Source: Edaphochlamys debaryana
Lineage: Eukaryota > Chlorophyta > Chlorophyceae > Chlamydomonadales
Reading direction: 5' to 3'
Assembly: GCA_016858145.1 (NCBI GenBank)
Contig: JAEHOE010000035.1
Location: forward strand, 1-64,000
Length of the DNA: 64,000 bases
The notes under the pieces are model-generated. The model searched no databases. It saw only the letters and a program-made list of their open reading frames with translations, and had not been told where the DNA came from. The position numbers and the translations under genes were made by a program. Of this stretch, positions 39,101 to 51,868 are shown piece after piece (the stretch's first letter is position 1; every line of letters begins with the position of its first letter).

Positions 39101-42100
39101 CGGCGGCGGAGGCCGCCGCCGAGGAGGCCCGTCGCGTGATGGAGGCGGAGAAGCGACGAGCGGCGGAGCTCAAGGCAGCGCTGGGCAAATCGACGGCTGG
39201 CACGAAGGATTTCGAATCCAGCCTGGAGGCCGCGAGATCCAAGATCCAGGGGCTGGAGGAAGCTGCCCGCCGCGCCGCCGCTGCCGCCAAGCGTGACTCC
39301 GACACGGCGGCGGCGGCGCTGACGCAGGCGCGGTCCAACGCCGAGGCGGCGGGGGCCCGGGAGCACGCGGCGCTGGCGGCGGCCGCCGAGGCGGCGGCGG
39401 CGAAGCGGAAGGCAGAAGCCGAGGCTGAGGGCCTCCGGAAGCGCCTGGCGGCGGCGGAGGCGGATCTTGCCAACGCCAGGGCGGCTGCGGCGGCGGCGGC
39501 GCAGGGTGGCGACCGGGCGCGGGCCGAGGCGGAGTCACGGTGCGTGCATTCGCGCAGCTGTGGCCGGGACCAGGGGTGGAACTTAACCAGGGGCTCTGGG
39601 TAGCTTCCTGTCACAAACTGAGACCCCACGCTTCTGGCCTTCTGTCTGCTACCTTGTCATTCACGGCTGCTCCAACCCCAACCTGCCGAGCCTTGTCCGC
39701 AGCCTCAAAACCCATCCGCACCTTTTCTCTTTGTGCTCTTCTTGCTGACCTCTTTGACCTCCTTTCCGCGCCTCCCAACCCGCAGGCTCGCCCCCCTGGA
39801 GTCGGAGCTGCGGCGGCGCTCCGCGGCCCTGGCGGCGCTGGAGGCGGCGGCGGCGGCGGCGCGGCAGGAGGTGCTGGACGCGCGGGCGGAGGCGGAGGCG
39901 CGGGAGCGTGAGCTGGCGGCGGCGCGGGCGGAGAAGCTCGAGGTACGGTGCCGATTGATACCAGCACCGCGTCCTTCGCCCCGTCTTGCACCAAGCCACT
40001 CTGCCCCTCCACTGAATGGCATGCCACGTGCACTAAGCGCCCTCCTGAACGCCTTGTCCGCCCCTCCCACCCACCCCCCACCCCCGCAGGCCTCCAGCCG
40101 CCTCTCCTCCGCGCAGGGGGAGCTGGAGGCGGAGCGGCAGCGCCTGGCCGAGGAGCTGGCGGCCACACAGGTGGGTGGTGGCAGGGTGGAAGGGGTTGGG
40201 GTGGGAGGGGGGTGCCGGTGAGGAGTAGGGTGGCGTGGGGGGTGGTGGCAGGGTGGATGGGTGGTGGGTGCAGGTCTGGGCGCTCCAACTCCATGCGCTA
40301 GGAGGGGTCGGCAAGGTGCGTGGATGGGCACCACCGCTACAGGCCGGACGGGCCCTGGGCTGCCCCAGGCCTCCTGCATTCTGCTCCACCACCCCGCATC
40401 TGTGCGCGCCATGCCTATCGCTGGTTTGTGTTGCGCTAGGAGCAACAGGGAGGTGCGCGAAGCGGCACCAGCTCAACAGGCCTGATGCCATATGCTGCTT
40501 TCCCCTCGACCTTCTCCTCCTCCTTCACCCGCTCTTCCCCCCTCTCGCCCCAGGCCCTGCGGGCTCAGCTGATGGAGGACGCCAACGCAGTCAAGGCCCT
40601 GGGCACACTTACCACCGCCCGCACCCTGCGGCTGGACATCGGCGGCGGCGCGCTGGCGGCGGCGGCCTCAGCGGCGGCGGCCGGCGGCGGCTTTGGCGGC
40701 TCCGCCGCCGGCTCCCGGCCCGTCACCGCTGACCCGGCGGCGCACGCACGTCTAACCAGCATGGTGCGTGTGGGGTAGAGCGTGGAGGGGCTGTGCGGAG
40801 GCCCCGGCATAGGAGGGATGATGGCAGTGACGGCAGTGCAGTGCACCCTGCCTAGTCAGCGCCAGTGAGTCAACCCTGGTTGGGTGTAGGTGCAGGGTGT
40901 GAGGTGGGTGGTGGGTGGGTGGTGGTATGGTACATGGGGGTGGAGGGTCGAGGAGCGGTGTTGAGGCCGCGGCAGAGGCGAGCGTGTGGGGTGCAGGGCT
41001 TAGGAGGAGGTCGTAGGGGCTGTGTGGAGGCCGCGGCGCAGGAGGGCCATCCCTGTTCCCCTCTCAACTCGTGGGGGATGCCAGCCTGTTCGGAAGCCTG
41101 TGATAGCAGTGCTCCCAAGTGCTCCCACCAGCTCCTTCTGCCTCCCTCACCAGCCAGTGCCTCGCTCCTTCCCCTCCCCCTGTTTCCCCCCCCCTCCTCC
41201 CCCCCTGTCAGGTCCGGGAGCAGCAGGACCGACTGGCCCACATGTCTGACCAACTGGCGGCCCGGGAGGTGCGGTGCGGAGAGCTGCAGGTGAGTGGGGG
41301 AGGGAGGCCCAGGGGCTCGGGCTGTGGGCTTTGGGGTTTGGGAGGGCAGGGCACCAGCGCGTGCCGAACGCCCCGCGGCGCCTCTCCTCGCTCCCCGCCT
41401 CTCAGTGCCTCTGGGGCAGGGCCCGGAAGGTTTCGGCAGTGAAGCGCCCCCCCCCCCCTGTCGCTTGCAGCAGCTGTCGCTCCTGCCACCACCCCGGCCC
41501 CGACCACCCCCCCGAGCCCACAGGTCCCTTCCTGCTGTCCGTCCATCCAACCGCCCCCCTGCTTCCCCTCCTACGGGCGAGGCGATGCACTCCCGCCTCC
41601 CGCTCAGCTCCAAACACCCGCCCCCTCCCCCCTTCTTCCCCGCCAGGTGGCCCTCACCGCTGCCCAGGAGGCGCTGTCCGCCCGTGAGGCCGCCACAGCC
41701 ACCTCGGGCGCAGCCACGGCGGAGCGGGAGGCGGCGCTGGCGGCACAACTGCAGGAGCTGCAGGTGGGATGCCGGTATGCCTCACAGTCACATGTGGGAT
41801 TTGGGGCAAAGTGTGTGCTGACCCTAATTAGTATTTTCTAAAGTGAACCCGAAGCAGCAAAAAGCGAGAGCCCGGCTGAAACTGGCGTACCCCGAACATA
41901 GGGCAAAGTGTGTGGGGGCAAGGCTGGGGTGGTGCGGGTGCGGGTGCCTGGTGCCTAGGCATGGACGCATGGTGAGTGGGGGGCGGCGCTGGGGTGGGAG
42001 CGCTCGGCGCATCGCGGTCTGATGGGGTGGGGCGGCGGCCAGGCGGCTTGAGCCCCAGGCCCCTGCATCCACGACGGTAGGCGGTGGTCGGGGGACGCGG

Positions 42101-44714
42101 CGTGATAGCGGGCATTCCGTTGGGAGTGTGCTAGTGACGGCTTAGCATTCCTTTTCGCCTCCCGTCCCTCCGCTGTCCAGGCCGCCTTCGACAGCCAACG
42201 GGAGACCATGGCCCAGCTGACTCAGCAGGTGGGCTGGAGGGGCGGGCTAAAGGTTGGCCTGAGCAGGTGGGCTGGAGGGGTGTGGGGGGCCCTGAGCCGA
42301 CAGGCCGAGCGTGTCGTGAAGAGGGGAAGGCGCGGGAGAGCGGGGCGGGCCGGGGCTGAGAGAGACTACCGACCGGCCATGTGCGGCGTGTGCCTAGCAG
42401 GGGGAGCCTGACATCCCCACCAACAAGCAAACCAACCGACCAACCTAACCGACCAACCAACCGACCAACCAACCGTGCAACCAACTAACCGCCCTCAACC
42501 GCAGTTCTCCGACCTGTCCAAGCACGGCGAGAGCGTGCGCGCCCACAACACTGAGCTGCACAAGATGGCGGAGCGGCTGCAGCGGGAGGGCGCGGGGGCG
42601 GCGGCGGAGGCGGCGGAGCTGAGGGAGCAGCTGGACGCGAGCGCGGAGCAGGTGGGGGTGGAGGGTGGGGGATGGGGGTGGGGGTGGCCCTTGGTATATG
42701 ATGAGGATGGGGATGGTGTTGCGGAGGTTTGTAGGCGGCTCTTGACGAGGCGGGGGAGGACCGGCGGCTCAGCAAAGGGGGCAGATGGGCGAGGGCGGCA
42801 ATGTTCCCAAAACCCACGCCCTGCCCCCTGCCCCCTGCATCCTGCCCCTGCTGCCCTCGCAGCTGTCCGCCGCGCGGGCCGAGTGCGACCGCCTGCGCTC
42901 CGCTGCCGCTGCGGCGGCGGAGGAGCGCGACGCCGCCGCCTCCGACGCCGCCACCCTGGAGGCGCAGCGGCGGGGGGACTGCGGGCGGCTGGCGGAGCTG
43001 CAGGTGCGGGGGGCGGGGGAAGAGGGAAAGAGGGGGAGGCGGGGCTGCCGGGGAGGTCCGGGTCCGGGCCCCGCTGCCATTGTTCCGTAAATCAGGAACC
43101 TCGCCATATTTGTGATAACTCCATGTGCCGTAATGCACGCACTTTACCACCCCTCAACGCTCTGTGCCTCCCCCTGGTGCCCCCCCGTCCGCAGGAGGCC
43201 CTGCTGCTGTGCACCCAGAAGCTGGCGGGCGCGGAGCGGACCATCACGGCCCAGGACGAGCGGATAGCGGCGCTGCAGGTGGGGGGCGGGGGGGAAGGGG
43301 GGGGGGGGCGGAGGGCGGAGGGAGGGCGCAGGGGGCAGGGGGGAGGCGAGGTCGTGCTCGGTGTGTGGGCGCTGCAGGTGGGGGCCGGGCGGACCGGGGG
43401 CAGTGGTGCTCAGGGGCCTTGCGGAGGGGTTTTCAGCCGGGTGGAGCCGGGCACACGACCCACGTCTTGGCCCAGCGCGCCCCTGTCCTCACCGCACCCC
43501 TCTACCCTCCCCTCCCCTCCCCCTCCTTCCCACCCTGTCAGGCCCGGCTCCGTGCGACGGAGGAGTGGCTCGCAGCGCACGGCTACCCCCTGCCCGAGGG
43601 ATTCCCAGACGGACCCCTGCTGTCCCCCCGGGGCTCGGGCCAGCACCTGGGGTTGGCCCTCTCCCTACCGCCCCTCGGCTCTTCCTCCTCCGGCGGAAGT
43701 GGTGGCGGCAGCGGCGGCGGCTCCGCCGCCGCAGCGGAGGCGCGCCTGGCGGCGCTGACGGCGGGCGCCGCGGCCGTCACGTCGGGCGTCGGCGGCGTCC
43801 TGGGATCTGGATCTGGCGCCGGCACGGCAGCTCTTGGATCCATGGTCACAGACATGATCAGCCGGGTGATGGCGGAGGCTACATCAAATGGTGGTGGCGG
43901 CAAGGCCGGCCGCAACGGGCGGGGCGTGTCGTCCGCTCGGGATTCGGGGGGCTCTCGGGGGGTTTCGGGGGGCCACACGCCTGCCGTACACGGCACGGGT
44001 TCGTACGGGTCGGCCACGCTACGGCCGAGCTCGGCGTCGGTGGTTGGAAAGGTCCAGGAGCACCCGCACTCCAACCTCCCCGGCTTCTCGCGAGGCCAAC
44101 CGCTGCCGTACCCCAGCCCAACCGCCAACGGCGCGAGCGGTTGGTCCTCAGGGTTCGCCGGCGGGGCTGGCGGCGGCGGGCGGCCGCAGTCCGCCTGGCC
44201 GAAGCGGCCCAGCGGCAACGGCTCCGGTCCCGGTGGCGCTCCAGGGAACGCGTCGTCGGCAGGGAACGGCAGCGTCGCCGCCGCGGCGGCAGCTGCCGGC
44301 GCCGGCGGTAGCTGGGCCGTCATGCGGCGCGCGAGCTCGGGCACGGCCGGCCACCTCGGCGGCGGCGCTGACGGCGGCGGCGGCGGGGGGCGTAACGCCC
44401 ACCAGATCCTGGCGGAGGCGGAGGCGCTGGTCGGTGCCGCGGAGGCCGCCGCCGCCGCCAACTGGGCCGGCGGCCGCTCCGCCAGCGGCGGCGCCGACGG
44501 CGGCCGCCAGGGCTGGGGCGGCAGCCCCGCCTCCGCCGCCGCCGCCAGGCCCTTCAGCGCAATGCCTGGCGCCTCCGCCGCCGCCGGCCGGCCGCCGCCG
44601 CGCCCCGCCACCGCTGTGTCCCGTCAGACGGTGCTGCTTCTGTCCGCCAGCACGCCAGCCGGGGGGCAGGCGGCGGACGCCTTGGCCTTGGATGATGAGT
44701 GGCAGGCGGTGTGA
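36154..44714 (+). CDS. Very long coiled-coil protein of unknown role
   Basis: Fifteen exons join in phase to 1,615 residues: 36154-36461, 36574-37876, 38111-38204, 38443-38603, 38794-39539, 39786-39942, 40090-40170, 40554-40763, 41212-41289, 41647-41763, 42181-42228, 42505-42651, 42863-43003, 43195-43278, 43542-44714. Residues 1-540 are low complexity (Ser/Pro/Ala, an SSSNSSNSS tract at 37063-37125, poly-Gly), with a short conserved-looking helix DAALTAARSKLLDLFVRKAH. About 650 central residues (exons 3-14) are heptad-like coiled coil rich in Ala, Glu, Arg and Leu. The C-terminal 390 residues are again Gly/Ala/Ser-rich and end DEWQAV. Many middle exons are multiples of three and end CTGCAG|gtg. 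No enzymatic or known domain was recognised. A scaffold of the centrosome, basal body or axoneme type is a reasonable guess for such a layout, but only a guess. Confidence 0.8.
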
Positions 44715-45853
44715 GGGCCGAGCACGCTCGAAATGGCTTGGCGTGGAGTCGACGTGTGAAGGACGGGCACCGGTATGTTTCTGAGGGGCTGGTGGGGGTG
44801 GGGTGGGGTGGGGTGGGGTGGGGTGGGGGCGGCCGCTTGTGTGCGGCCATGCGAGCTGCGTCATCACCCGATAGGGTGGTGTGCAAAGGAGGGGGCGTGC
44901 ATTGACGGATGTTGAACTTGCCGTCGCGCTCTGGGCGGGGTACCTGGGAGCGCCGCGAGGATGTTCCTTGGCCTGGCGTGGTTGTTGGTGGGAGGCATGC
45001 ATGCTGCAGTGCGCGGGCTGCGTGAGCGCTTAGCAGTACTGCCATTTTGCCAAGCATGCATCACGTGGGAACTGATAAGCTCATCAAGCTGGATTATTAG
45101 AAGGGTATAGACGAAAGCCAACTAAGCGGAGGTCAGCGCAGAATAGATGATGATAGGGTGTATGCCACTTAGGGGAGGCATCCTGTCGAGCCCCACCCAG
45201 AGGTCTAGGTAGGTAACATTTGCCCTTATCTGCGGCTAGTCGCAACGTCTTTGCGGTCTCACCGCTAGGATGTGAGGGTTGCATTGCTCCGGCGGAAGTC
45301 AAGGCTGAAGATTGGTTCTTCTGCTTTGCCTGCTTCCGGCGGTGTTCGTGTTCGGGACGGCAGCTTCCGCGTGCCCCTACCCTGGGGTAGGTTTGCGGCG
45401 CCAGTCGCGTGCGCCCCCTCCGCAGCAAGCCGCTTTGAGAGGTAGCTCTAGCGTTGCTAATGGGAGGAAGATACGGCGGAGCCAGACGGCGCACGCACAG
45501 ACTGGATCTCAATCGCTTCTCCATATGTTGAGCTAAACCACGCTGGTTCGTGGGTTGGCTGGAGTTATGCGGGACGGTTGCACGAGTAACGCGCGCGGTT
45601 GTGCCGGACACCGGAAGCTGCCTAGCTAGCCCATTCACTTCATAGCATGATTGCTCATAGGTTTAAATGTCGATCTTCTTATAGCTTGTTTCCCTCGCCA
45701 GAGGCGAGTCGTCGCGACTCCGAGCCCGACCCCAACACGCATGGTCACTCGCGCCTACCTTCAGTGACACACATACGGCCTTCTGCACCTTGAGCATAGC
45801 TCACGAAGTAGTAGCGAAGGAGCTCAGCCACCAAGAACGCGCCAGGAGCGACG
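44715..45853. other. Intergenic region
   Basis: No coding exon supported on either strand. It contains a run of TGGGG pentamers and, towards its right end, AT-richer sequence (45650-45700) that may include the promoter of the secreted Pro-rich protein gene. Confidence 0.5.
44793..44829. repeat. TGGGG pentamer microsatellite
   Basis: Six to seven tandem TGGGG units in the 3' flank of the coiled-coil gene, about 80 bases after its stop codon. G-rich runs of this kind can form G-quadruplexes; no function is implied. Confidence 0.9.
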
Positions 45854-47918
45854 ATGCCGTCCCCAGGGCCATGGCCCCAACGCACATCCCGACAAGCGTG
45901 GCGGCTTCTGCCTCTTTTCGCGATGTCTCTCTTAGCGTGCCAGCATGCTGTTGATGCTGGTGAGTGCTTCGGGTATGTGGCATGGAGTAACACGCGAGAG
46001 GCTGTACCTTCGCGCGAGCCCGGGTAACGCGTGCTCGTGGAGCCTTCCCACGCACATCCCCTCTCGGGCCCTACCTGCCCCACCGATTCCCTGCCGAACA
46101 CTGGCCCATTTGCCTTCTTGACCTTAGCCTCCTTGTCCCCTTATCCGCAACTATACCAATCCAGGCACCGCTGTGGCGATGTACAATAGCACCAAGCTGC
46201 TGGCGGGGGCCTTCCGGGCGTCCCTTGTGTCGGCCGCCATTCGGGAAAGGTGCGGGCCGTGGGGTTTGGCGCTGAACAACATGGCAGAGAGCGAGCCACA
46301 GTTTTTCTTCCGCATAAAAGGCTTTACCCAGCCCACCGCATAAGGAACCTCCCCCTTCCTCACCCCTGCCTTCATACATCCCCCCAGCGCCTTTGGCGTC
46401 ACGCTCTCGGGCTGGACCGAGCAACCGTCGCTGCGCACAGTGGCGGGCAACGGTCTGCGTACGGTGGCGGCTTACGTAATCACGGCGAACGGCAAACAGT
46501 CGTACGAGGCGGCAGAGGGCACCACCCTCGCGCCCTGGTGGGTGCCGTACTGAGTAGCTGCTACCGACCACCCAGCAGGCGACCTCAAGGCTCGCCCTCT
46601 TTCTCACTCACCTCTCTCCCCGCCTTCCACCAACGCTTCCCGCCTCTCTGACTCCTTCTGTACCGTAAAACTCCACAGGAAGCTCCTGCAGCTGCGGGAG
46701 TGGGCTGCTGCGGGGGGCACGCTGGTCCTTGTAGACGGCGAGGGGGGCCCCGACGGCCGCAGCAGCCGCTTCAGCGCCCTGCTGGAGTCCGTGGCGGGGG
46801 GCGGCCGGGAGGAGGACAAGCCCCGCTGCCGCGGCTACATGTTCGGTCGTGAGATGTCCATGACGCGTCGGGTGACGGACGGGACGCTGGGGAGCCTGCC
46901 GCTGCGCACGATGGTGGGAGAGGGCTGCGGTTGGTTGGCCTCAGGGCCGGACGGAGTGGGGTTAGGGCGCAGATGAGGGGCGCAGAGGGGAACAGGTCGT
47001 GTGGTCGGTTGAGCTAGAGGCGGCACCCCACACCCCCATAGTCTGCCTAGTCATGCGCCATTTCCCATGTCTAGCCCACCACCCCTCTGCCGCCACCCTG
47101 GTCCCCCCTCCAGGTCAAGCCCAACCGTGGGGCCACCGGAATGACCTGCACCGGCAACGGAGGCCAGCCCATCTACAGCGCCCGCCTGCCCGACCGGGCC
47201 CGTACGGAGGTCGCCATCGCGCGGTTGTGGCGGTTGGGATCTGGCGCAGTGTACTGGATCGGTTGGTCCGTTGCGATCCCAGGCCTGAAGCCGTACAACG
47301 AGATCTTGCAGGTCGCCATCGCAGAGTCCCGCCTGCCCGTCTTCATGCCCTCGCCGCCGCCCCTGCCGCCGCCGCCCTCGCCGAGGCCGCCGCCGCCGCT
47401 GCGCTCGCCGCCGCCGCCGTCACCGCGCCCCTCGCCGCCACAAAGCCGTTCCCCGCCACCGCCTTCGCCGCGGCCATCGCCGCCACCAAGCCGCTCGCCG
47501 CCGCCGCCGCCGTCACCCCAGCCTTCGCCGCCGCCGCTGCGCTTCCCGCCCCCGTCTCCGCGGCCACCTAGCCCACCGCCGCCCTCCCCTCCGCCGCCCA
47601 CCCGCTCACCGCCCCCCTCGTCATCACCCCCACCCCCCCCATCGGTTCGGTCCCCGCCGCCCTCCCTCCGCTCACCTCCACCCAAGGCCTCCCCTCCCCT
47701 CCCCCCCTCCCCCCGCCCCTCCCCCGCCCCCTCCACTCCGCTCGCCGCCGCCTCTCCGCTCCCCGCCTCCCCTCCGCCGCCGCTCACCTCCGCCACCTGA
47801 TGAGTCCTTCCCGCCGCCTGTCGAGTGGGCCCCACCTCCCATCGAGGAAGCGGCGCCCCCGCCGCCCCCGCCGCTCCGTAAGAAGCCCCCGCCACCGACC
47901 AAGCGGATTGGGCGTTGA
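45854..47918 (+). CDS. Secreted protein with C-terminal (SP)n/PPP domain
   Basis: Five exons join in phase: 45854-45959, 46165-46249, 46388-46537, 46679-46913 and 47114 onward. The start ATG at 45854 is chosen because it gives a basic N-terminus followed by a hydrophobic core (WRLLPLFAMSLLACQHAVDA), a signal peptide that spans the first intron. The globular part of about 230 residues contains LREWAAAGGTLVLVDGEGG, CRGYMFGREMSMTRRV, TGMTCTGNGGQPIYS and ARLWRLGSGAVYWIGWSVA, resembling an alpha/beta fold with a GGTLVLVDG turn; I do not recognise the family. The C-terminus is a hydroxyproline-type domain (SPPPP and PSPPP repeats) as in volvocine wall and matrix proteins. In the current frame it stops at 47800 (TGA 47798-47800), but another frame continues with convincing sequence (DESFPPPVEWAPPPIEE ... 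KKPPPPTKRIGR) to a stop at 47916-47918, so one indel in a C run near 47690-47740 is likely. Confidence 0.75.
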
Positions 47919-50900
47919 GTGCCTGGACCAACCCGCAATGTGTCAGCACCTGCTGGCGCACATACCGCGTTGGACGGGGTGAGGCTGTCAGCCGCGCGGA
48001 CCTTTCCCTGGCATATACGAGCAACCCTCCACATACCGGGCAGGGCGGTGACCCATGCTTTGACTACCCTGACCACCCTGACGCGCATACCGATTCTCGA
48101 TTCTCGACCGCGATCGCTCACAGCGGGCAGAGGACAAGCGGGCATGTTGCCGTACGTACGGACGGCGGTAGAGGGATGCATGGCGGCGGGTGGTGCGGAC
48201 GCATGACACGTCGGATGCCCGCGCGATTGGTGCGGGGAATGACACCCTGGGAGCGGGGAATGACACTCCTTGCTCGGTTATGCTTGCCTGGAACGGTGGC
48301 GGGAGCATGGGCAGTCGGTCAGAGAACACGGGTTGTTGGTTGCATGACACGAAACAGCAGTACACGGCTTGGGGCGGGCAAGGTGGCGGGCTGGTGTGCG
48401 CGTGGCTGATGTGTGGTGATCGAAACGGGCAGAGTCCCGGCATGGTTAAGGAGTAAAGGGCGGAATTGGTTGCGCCTTAGCGACGTTGGGGTCGAGTTTA
48501 GGGGCTGGAGGGCCGTCCGCTGATTGCGCGGTACGTGCCCTCAAGCTTGATGGTGGTGGATAGCACGGGCTTGGCATTGATCTTACCTACCGTATTCGCA
48601 TTGATTCTTATTGCCGTAGGGGTGCAGACGGGCACGAATGGCACACGTGAGGGAGCAGGAGCTGTATTGGCGCAGGGGCCTCGCCCTAGTTACTTGGTGG
48701 CGCGCAAGGGGGGGGGGGGTAACGGTAACGACAGTGTTGGCACGGAGGCGCGTCGCACTCTGCATGCCGCAGGGTGCACCATTGTAACTCGGGTATCGCC
48801 GCTGGCAGTTCGGACGTTCATCAGTCCTTGGCTAATGGCTACGTGCGCTTACGGGAGGGCGCACGCCAGGGGATCAAATGACGCAGCCTGTCACGGGTCG
48901 GTAAGCCGCCGCCTCTCCTGCGGGCACTTCTGGCCGACCAACTGTATAAGGGCGGCGAGGGGCGCAGGGACTGGCAGCGACCTGCTGCCGTCTGAGTGGC
49001 AGGGGCTGGTCGTGTGGGGCAGGCCGGCTTTGGGTGTAGCAGTGGCGACAGCCCGGCTAGGTTTGCCCGGTTGCTCCTTATGCCGCCTGTCGAATCACGA
49101 AGTCGAGCTGGGGGTGACCCTGGGTCACCTGGCTTTACGGCTTACTCTGTGAGGCCCCAGAGGCCGCCAAAGTCCGTGCAGCGGGTTCTTAGCCTAGCAC
49201 AAGGCCCACAGCCGCGGGGCTGCGGCGAATGGAGCACGCGGGGCGGGCCGACCTCGGCGCATGCACCGGGGCACTTTTAGCCATGCAGAGCGACCCACGT
49301 CGCGCAAAGCCCTCATGGAATATCCCTGATTGTGTCGCAAATCGTTCGCAAGCGCGAGGGCGCGAGGGCCGCTCACGATCAGTGCGATGTCCATCGATGT
49401 AACCCAGCCCGAGCCCGCTACGAGCAGCTGCGAGCGTACACAAGCACTGCGACCATATCATTTGAGTAACCAGCTGATTCGCTCAGCCATGTGTCACCTT
49501 ACGTCGACCGTGCTTGCACGCGACTGCCACGAACCCACCCCGCCACCTCCCGGGAGTCCCCCGTAATTGATCGATTGGTGATGCCGCTAGAAGCGGCATC
49601 ACTAAGACCAGATCATTTCTGTTATGAGGGGCGTTGTCCTGTGCTTGACTGACCGCCCCCCCCGGCGGCATGCGCCTTACTGACGGTACTCCGGCCTACA
49701 CCCCACCTGCCGGCTGGTGGGCCAGAGCCGTCTGGCTGCACGTTGCATTGACCTCACCAGTCACCACTCGCACGCACCGTACGTACGCACCGTAACACCG
49801 CCTGCCCTGAGCGGGTCTGGGAAAGGGTCATGGGCCAACAACCCGGCCAAGTTGGCCCTTGTTCACAACCTCACGTCCCCATGGCCCGTGGCCAGCACGT
49901 CAGGACAGTCAAGACTGGCTGGATGGCTCGGAGCCCGTTCCTTGCAAAGAGTCCATCCCTTGCAGCGCACCTGTTCCCTGCCTGTTCAAGAGCACCCTGC
50001 CGTGTATGTGCACCTGGGAGTCCTGGGTGCTCCGGAGCCAAGCTCGTGCCGTGGTCAACATGCAGTTTGCAGGAGGCCAAAGCTAAGCCCACTGCATGCC
50101 ACTCCTGCCTGCCTGCTGCCATCACAGCGAAGGGAAAGCATGCCCGCCCAACCACCCTCCCAACCGAGCACAGGCACCCCTGACCCATCAGCCGGCCCAC
50201 GCAAACTCGCTCAGGCGAGCTGTGCAGCACTCGGGCCCCACGGGCCCTCGCTGGCGGCCCTCGGCTCCGGACCTCGGGCTAGGTACTCGGGCCACGCCAT
50301 CGGGCGCGTGGTGCCGTATGCCTCCCTCCCTCCAAGCCCCGGATGCATCCCGTGTGCCCCTCCTGGGTGTACTACCCAGCAAAGGTGCCAGGGGCTCAGA
50401 GGCATTGCCCTGCTGGGAAGGCGGATAGAACCTCACCAGAGATGTTGTGGGCCGGGATTGCACTTTGCTGGCCTTGCTTATCGCGTAACCTCGTCCCCGT
50501 TTCCCATTCCCCGGGGAAGCAGAGCGAGCGTTTATTGCATAGGCATTACAGCCGGATAGCTTCTCCACTGCCGGACAGCTTGTCGTCCTTCCCCTCAGCG
50601 GGGACCGCACGTAATGACCTCGAACGGTCTACCGTATCAGCTTGGCGACTCGAGCCCCACAAGCCCGTAAGCTTTGCTAAGCGCAAAGGCCCTAAAAACG
50701 TACAGCACCTATAGTGACACGCGTGGTATGCACACGCGGTGATTTGCTGTACGGCTGCCACAACACCCGCGTACACACGCACACGCGGACAGGCCGTGGC
50801 CCTATTGCTGATAGGTCAGCACACGCGCGGACCCATTCTCGCCCGTAGGCGCAACAGCCCGTACGGCAGCCCAGCTAACATACGCCACACAGTACCCAGC

Positions 50901-51868
50901 CCCGTGGCAGCGCTCGATAAACAGCGGTACATGAACAGGCAAAACATGCCGGATGAACGAGCATGATGAAGACGGAAAGTGGCCGAGCCCTTGCCCGGCC
51001 GGCCCTTGTGCGCGGGGTCGCTACAGACTACGATCCCCAGGCTGCAAATGAAGAGAGCGTCAACCTTGACGCGGGGAAGACACTGGTTATGTGCCCCACT
51101 GCGGGCCCACCACACGTGTGCGGCCGCGGCCGTGGGCCTGCCCGGCCGCTCACAAGAGCCTCTTTAGGAGCCACAGTCACCACTCTGCACAGCCCACAGC
51201 TCTATCTCTGCTCGCCTATCGCCAAACAAAGAAGCACCACTCAAGCAAGAAGGTTGGCCGCGAGTTGCGCAGCCCGACAGCCCTCAGTGTGAACACACGA
51301 CACCACTCGGGAACACGTGACCCATAACGCGCAGTGGCAGACACTCGCTGCTGCAGGCAAGCTATGACCTATGCTTGGTTTTGCAGCTTGCAGCTTGAAG
51401 TTTCCACTGGTCCAGCAGGAAGCAAGCCGTGGTGCCTTCGTTCAATCCTCGTGCCAAGCCTCACATAGTCTCCAACAAGATGAAATTCGAGGAAGTGCCC
51501 GAGCTGGCCTCGGCCTGCGCCCTCAAGAATAACCACCAATACCCAACTTACAGCGCGGCCCCCTCTGCTCCGGGGCCCCCATCTAAGGCTCCGGACCTTG
51601 TGTGCCCATCCAGAGCAATTGCCTTGCCGTACCGTGCCCGCCTCCCGGCGGTGACACGCACTCACTGTAATCTTCAGTGCTATCGGCAAGAATCTGCGCC
51701 GCACGCGCCACGTGACTTTCTGGCGGTGCGCGCGCCCGGCGCCACGTGTACGTCTCAACTCAACGAGGGGCCCTGCCCCAAGAGCGTCGTTGCTGGGTCC
51801 TTAGCACACGCTCAGGATTTTTGTTTGGCGTCCAACCAGACAAGGCTCTATACATTTTGATACTTCGC
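47919..51868. other. Four-kb gene-poor region
   Basis: I see no supported exon, transfer RNA or domain here. It includes a G12 run at 48708-48719 and a TGTAA on the plus strand at about 48784. On the minus strand a TGTAA signal (plus-strand ttaca, 51548-51552) lies about 320 bases beyond the stop codon of the first secreted triplet gene and probably ends its transcript. Open frames present do not show splice-consistent or domain-like content. Confidence 0.5.
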
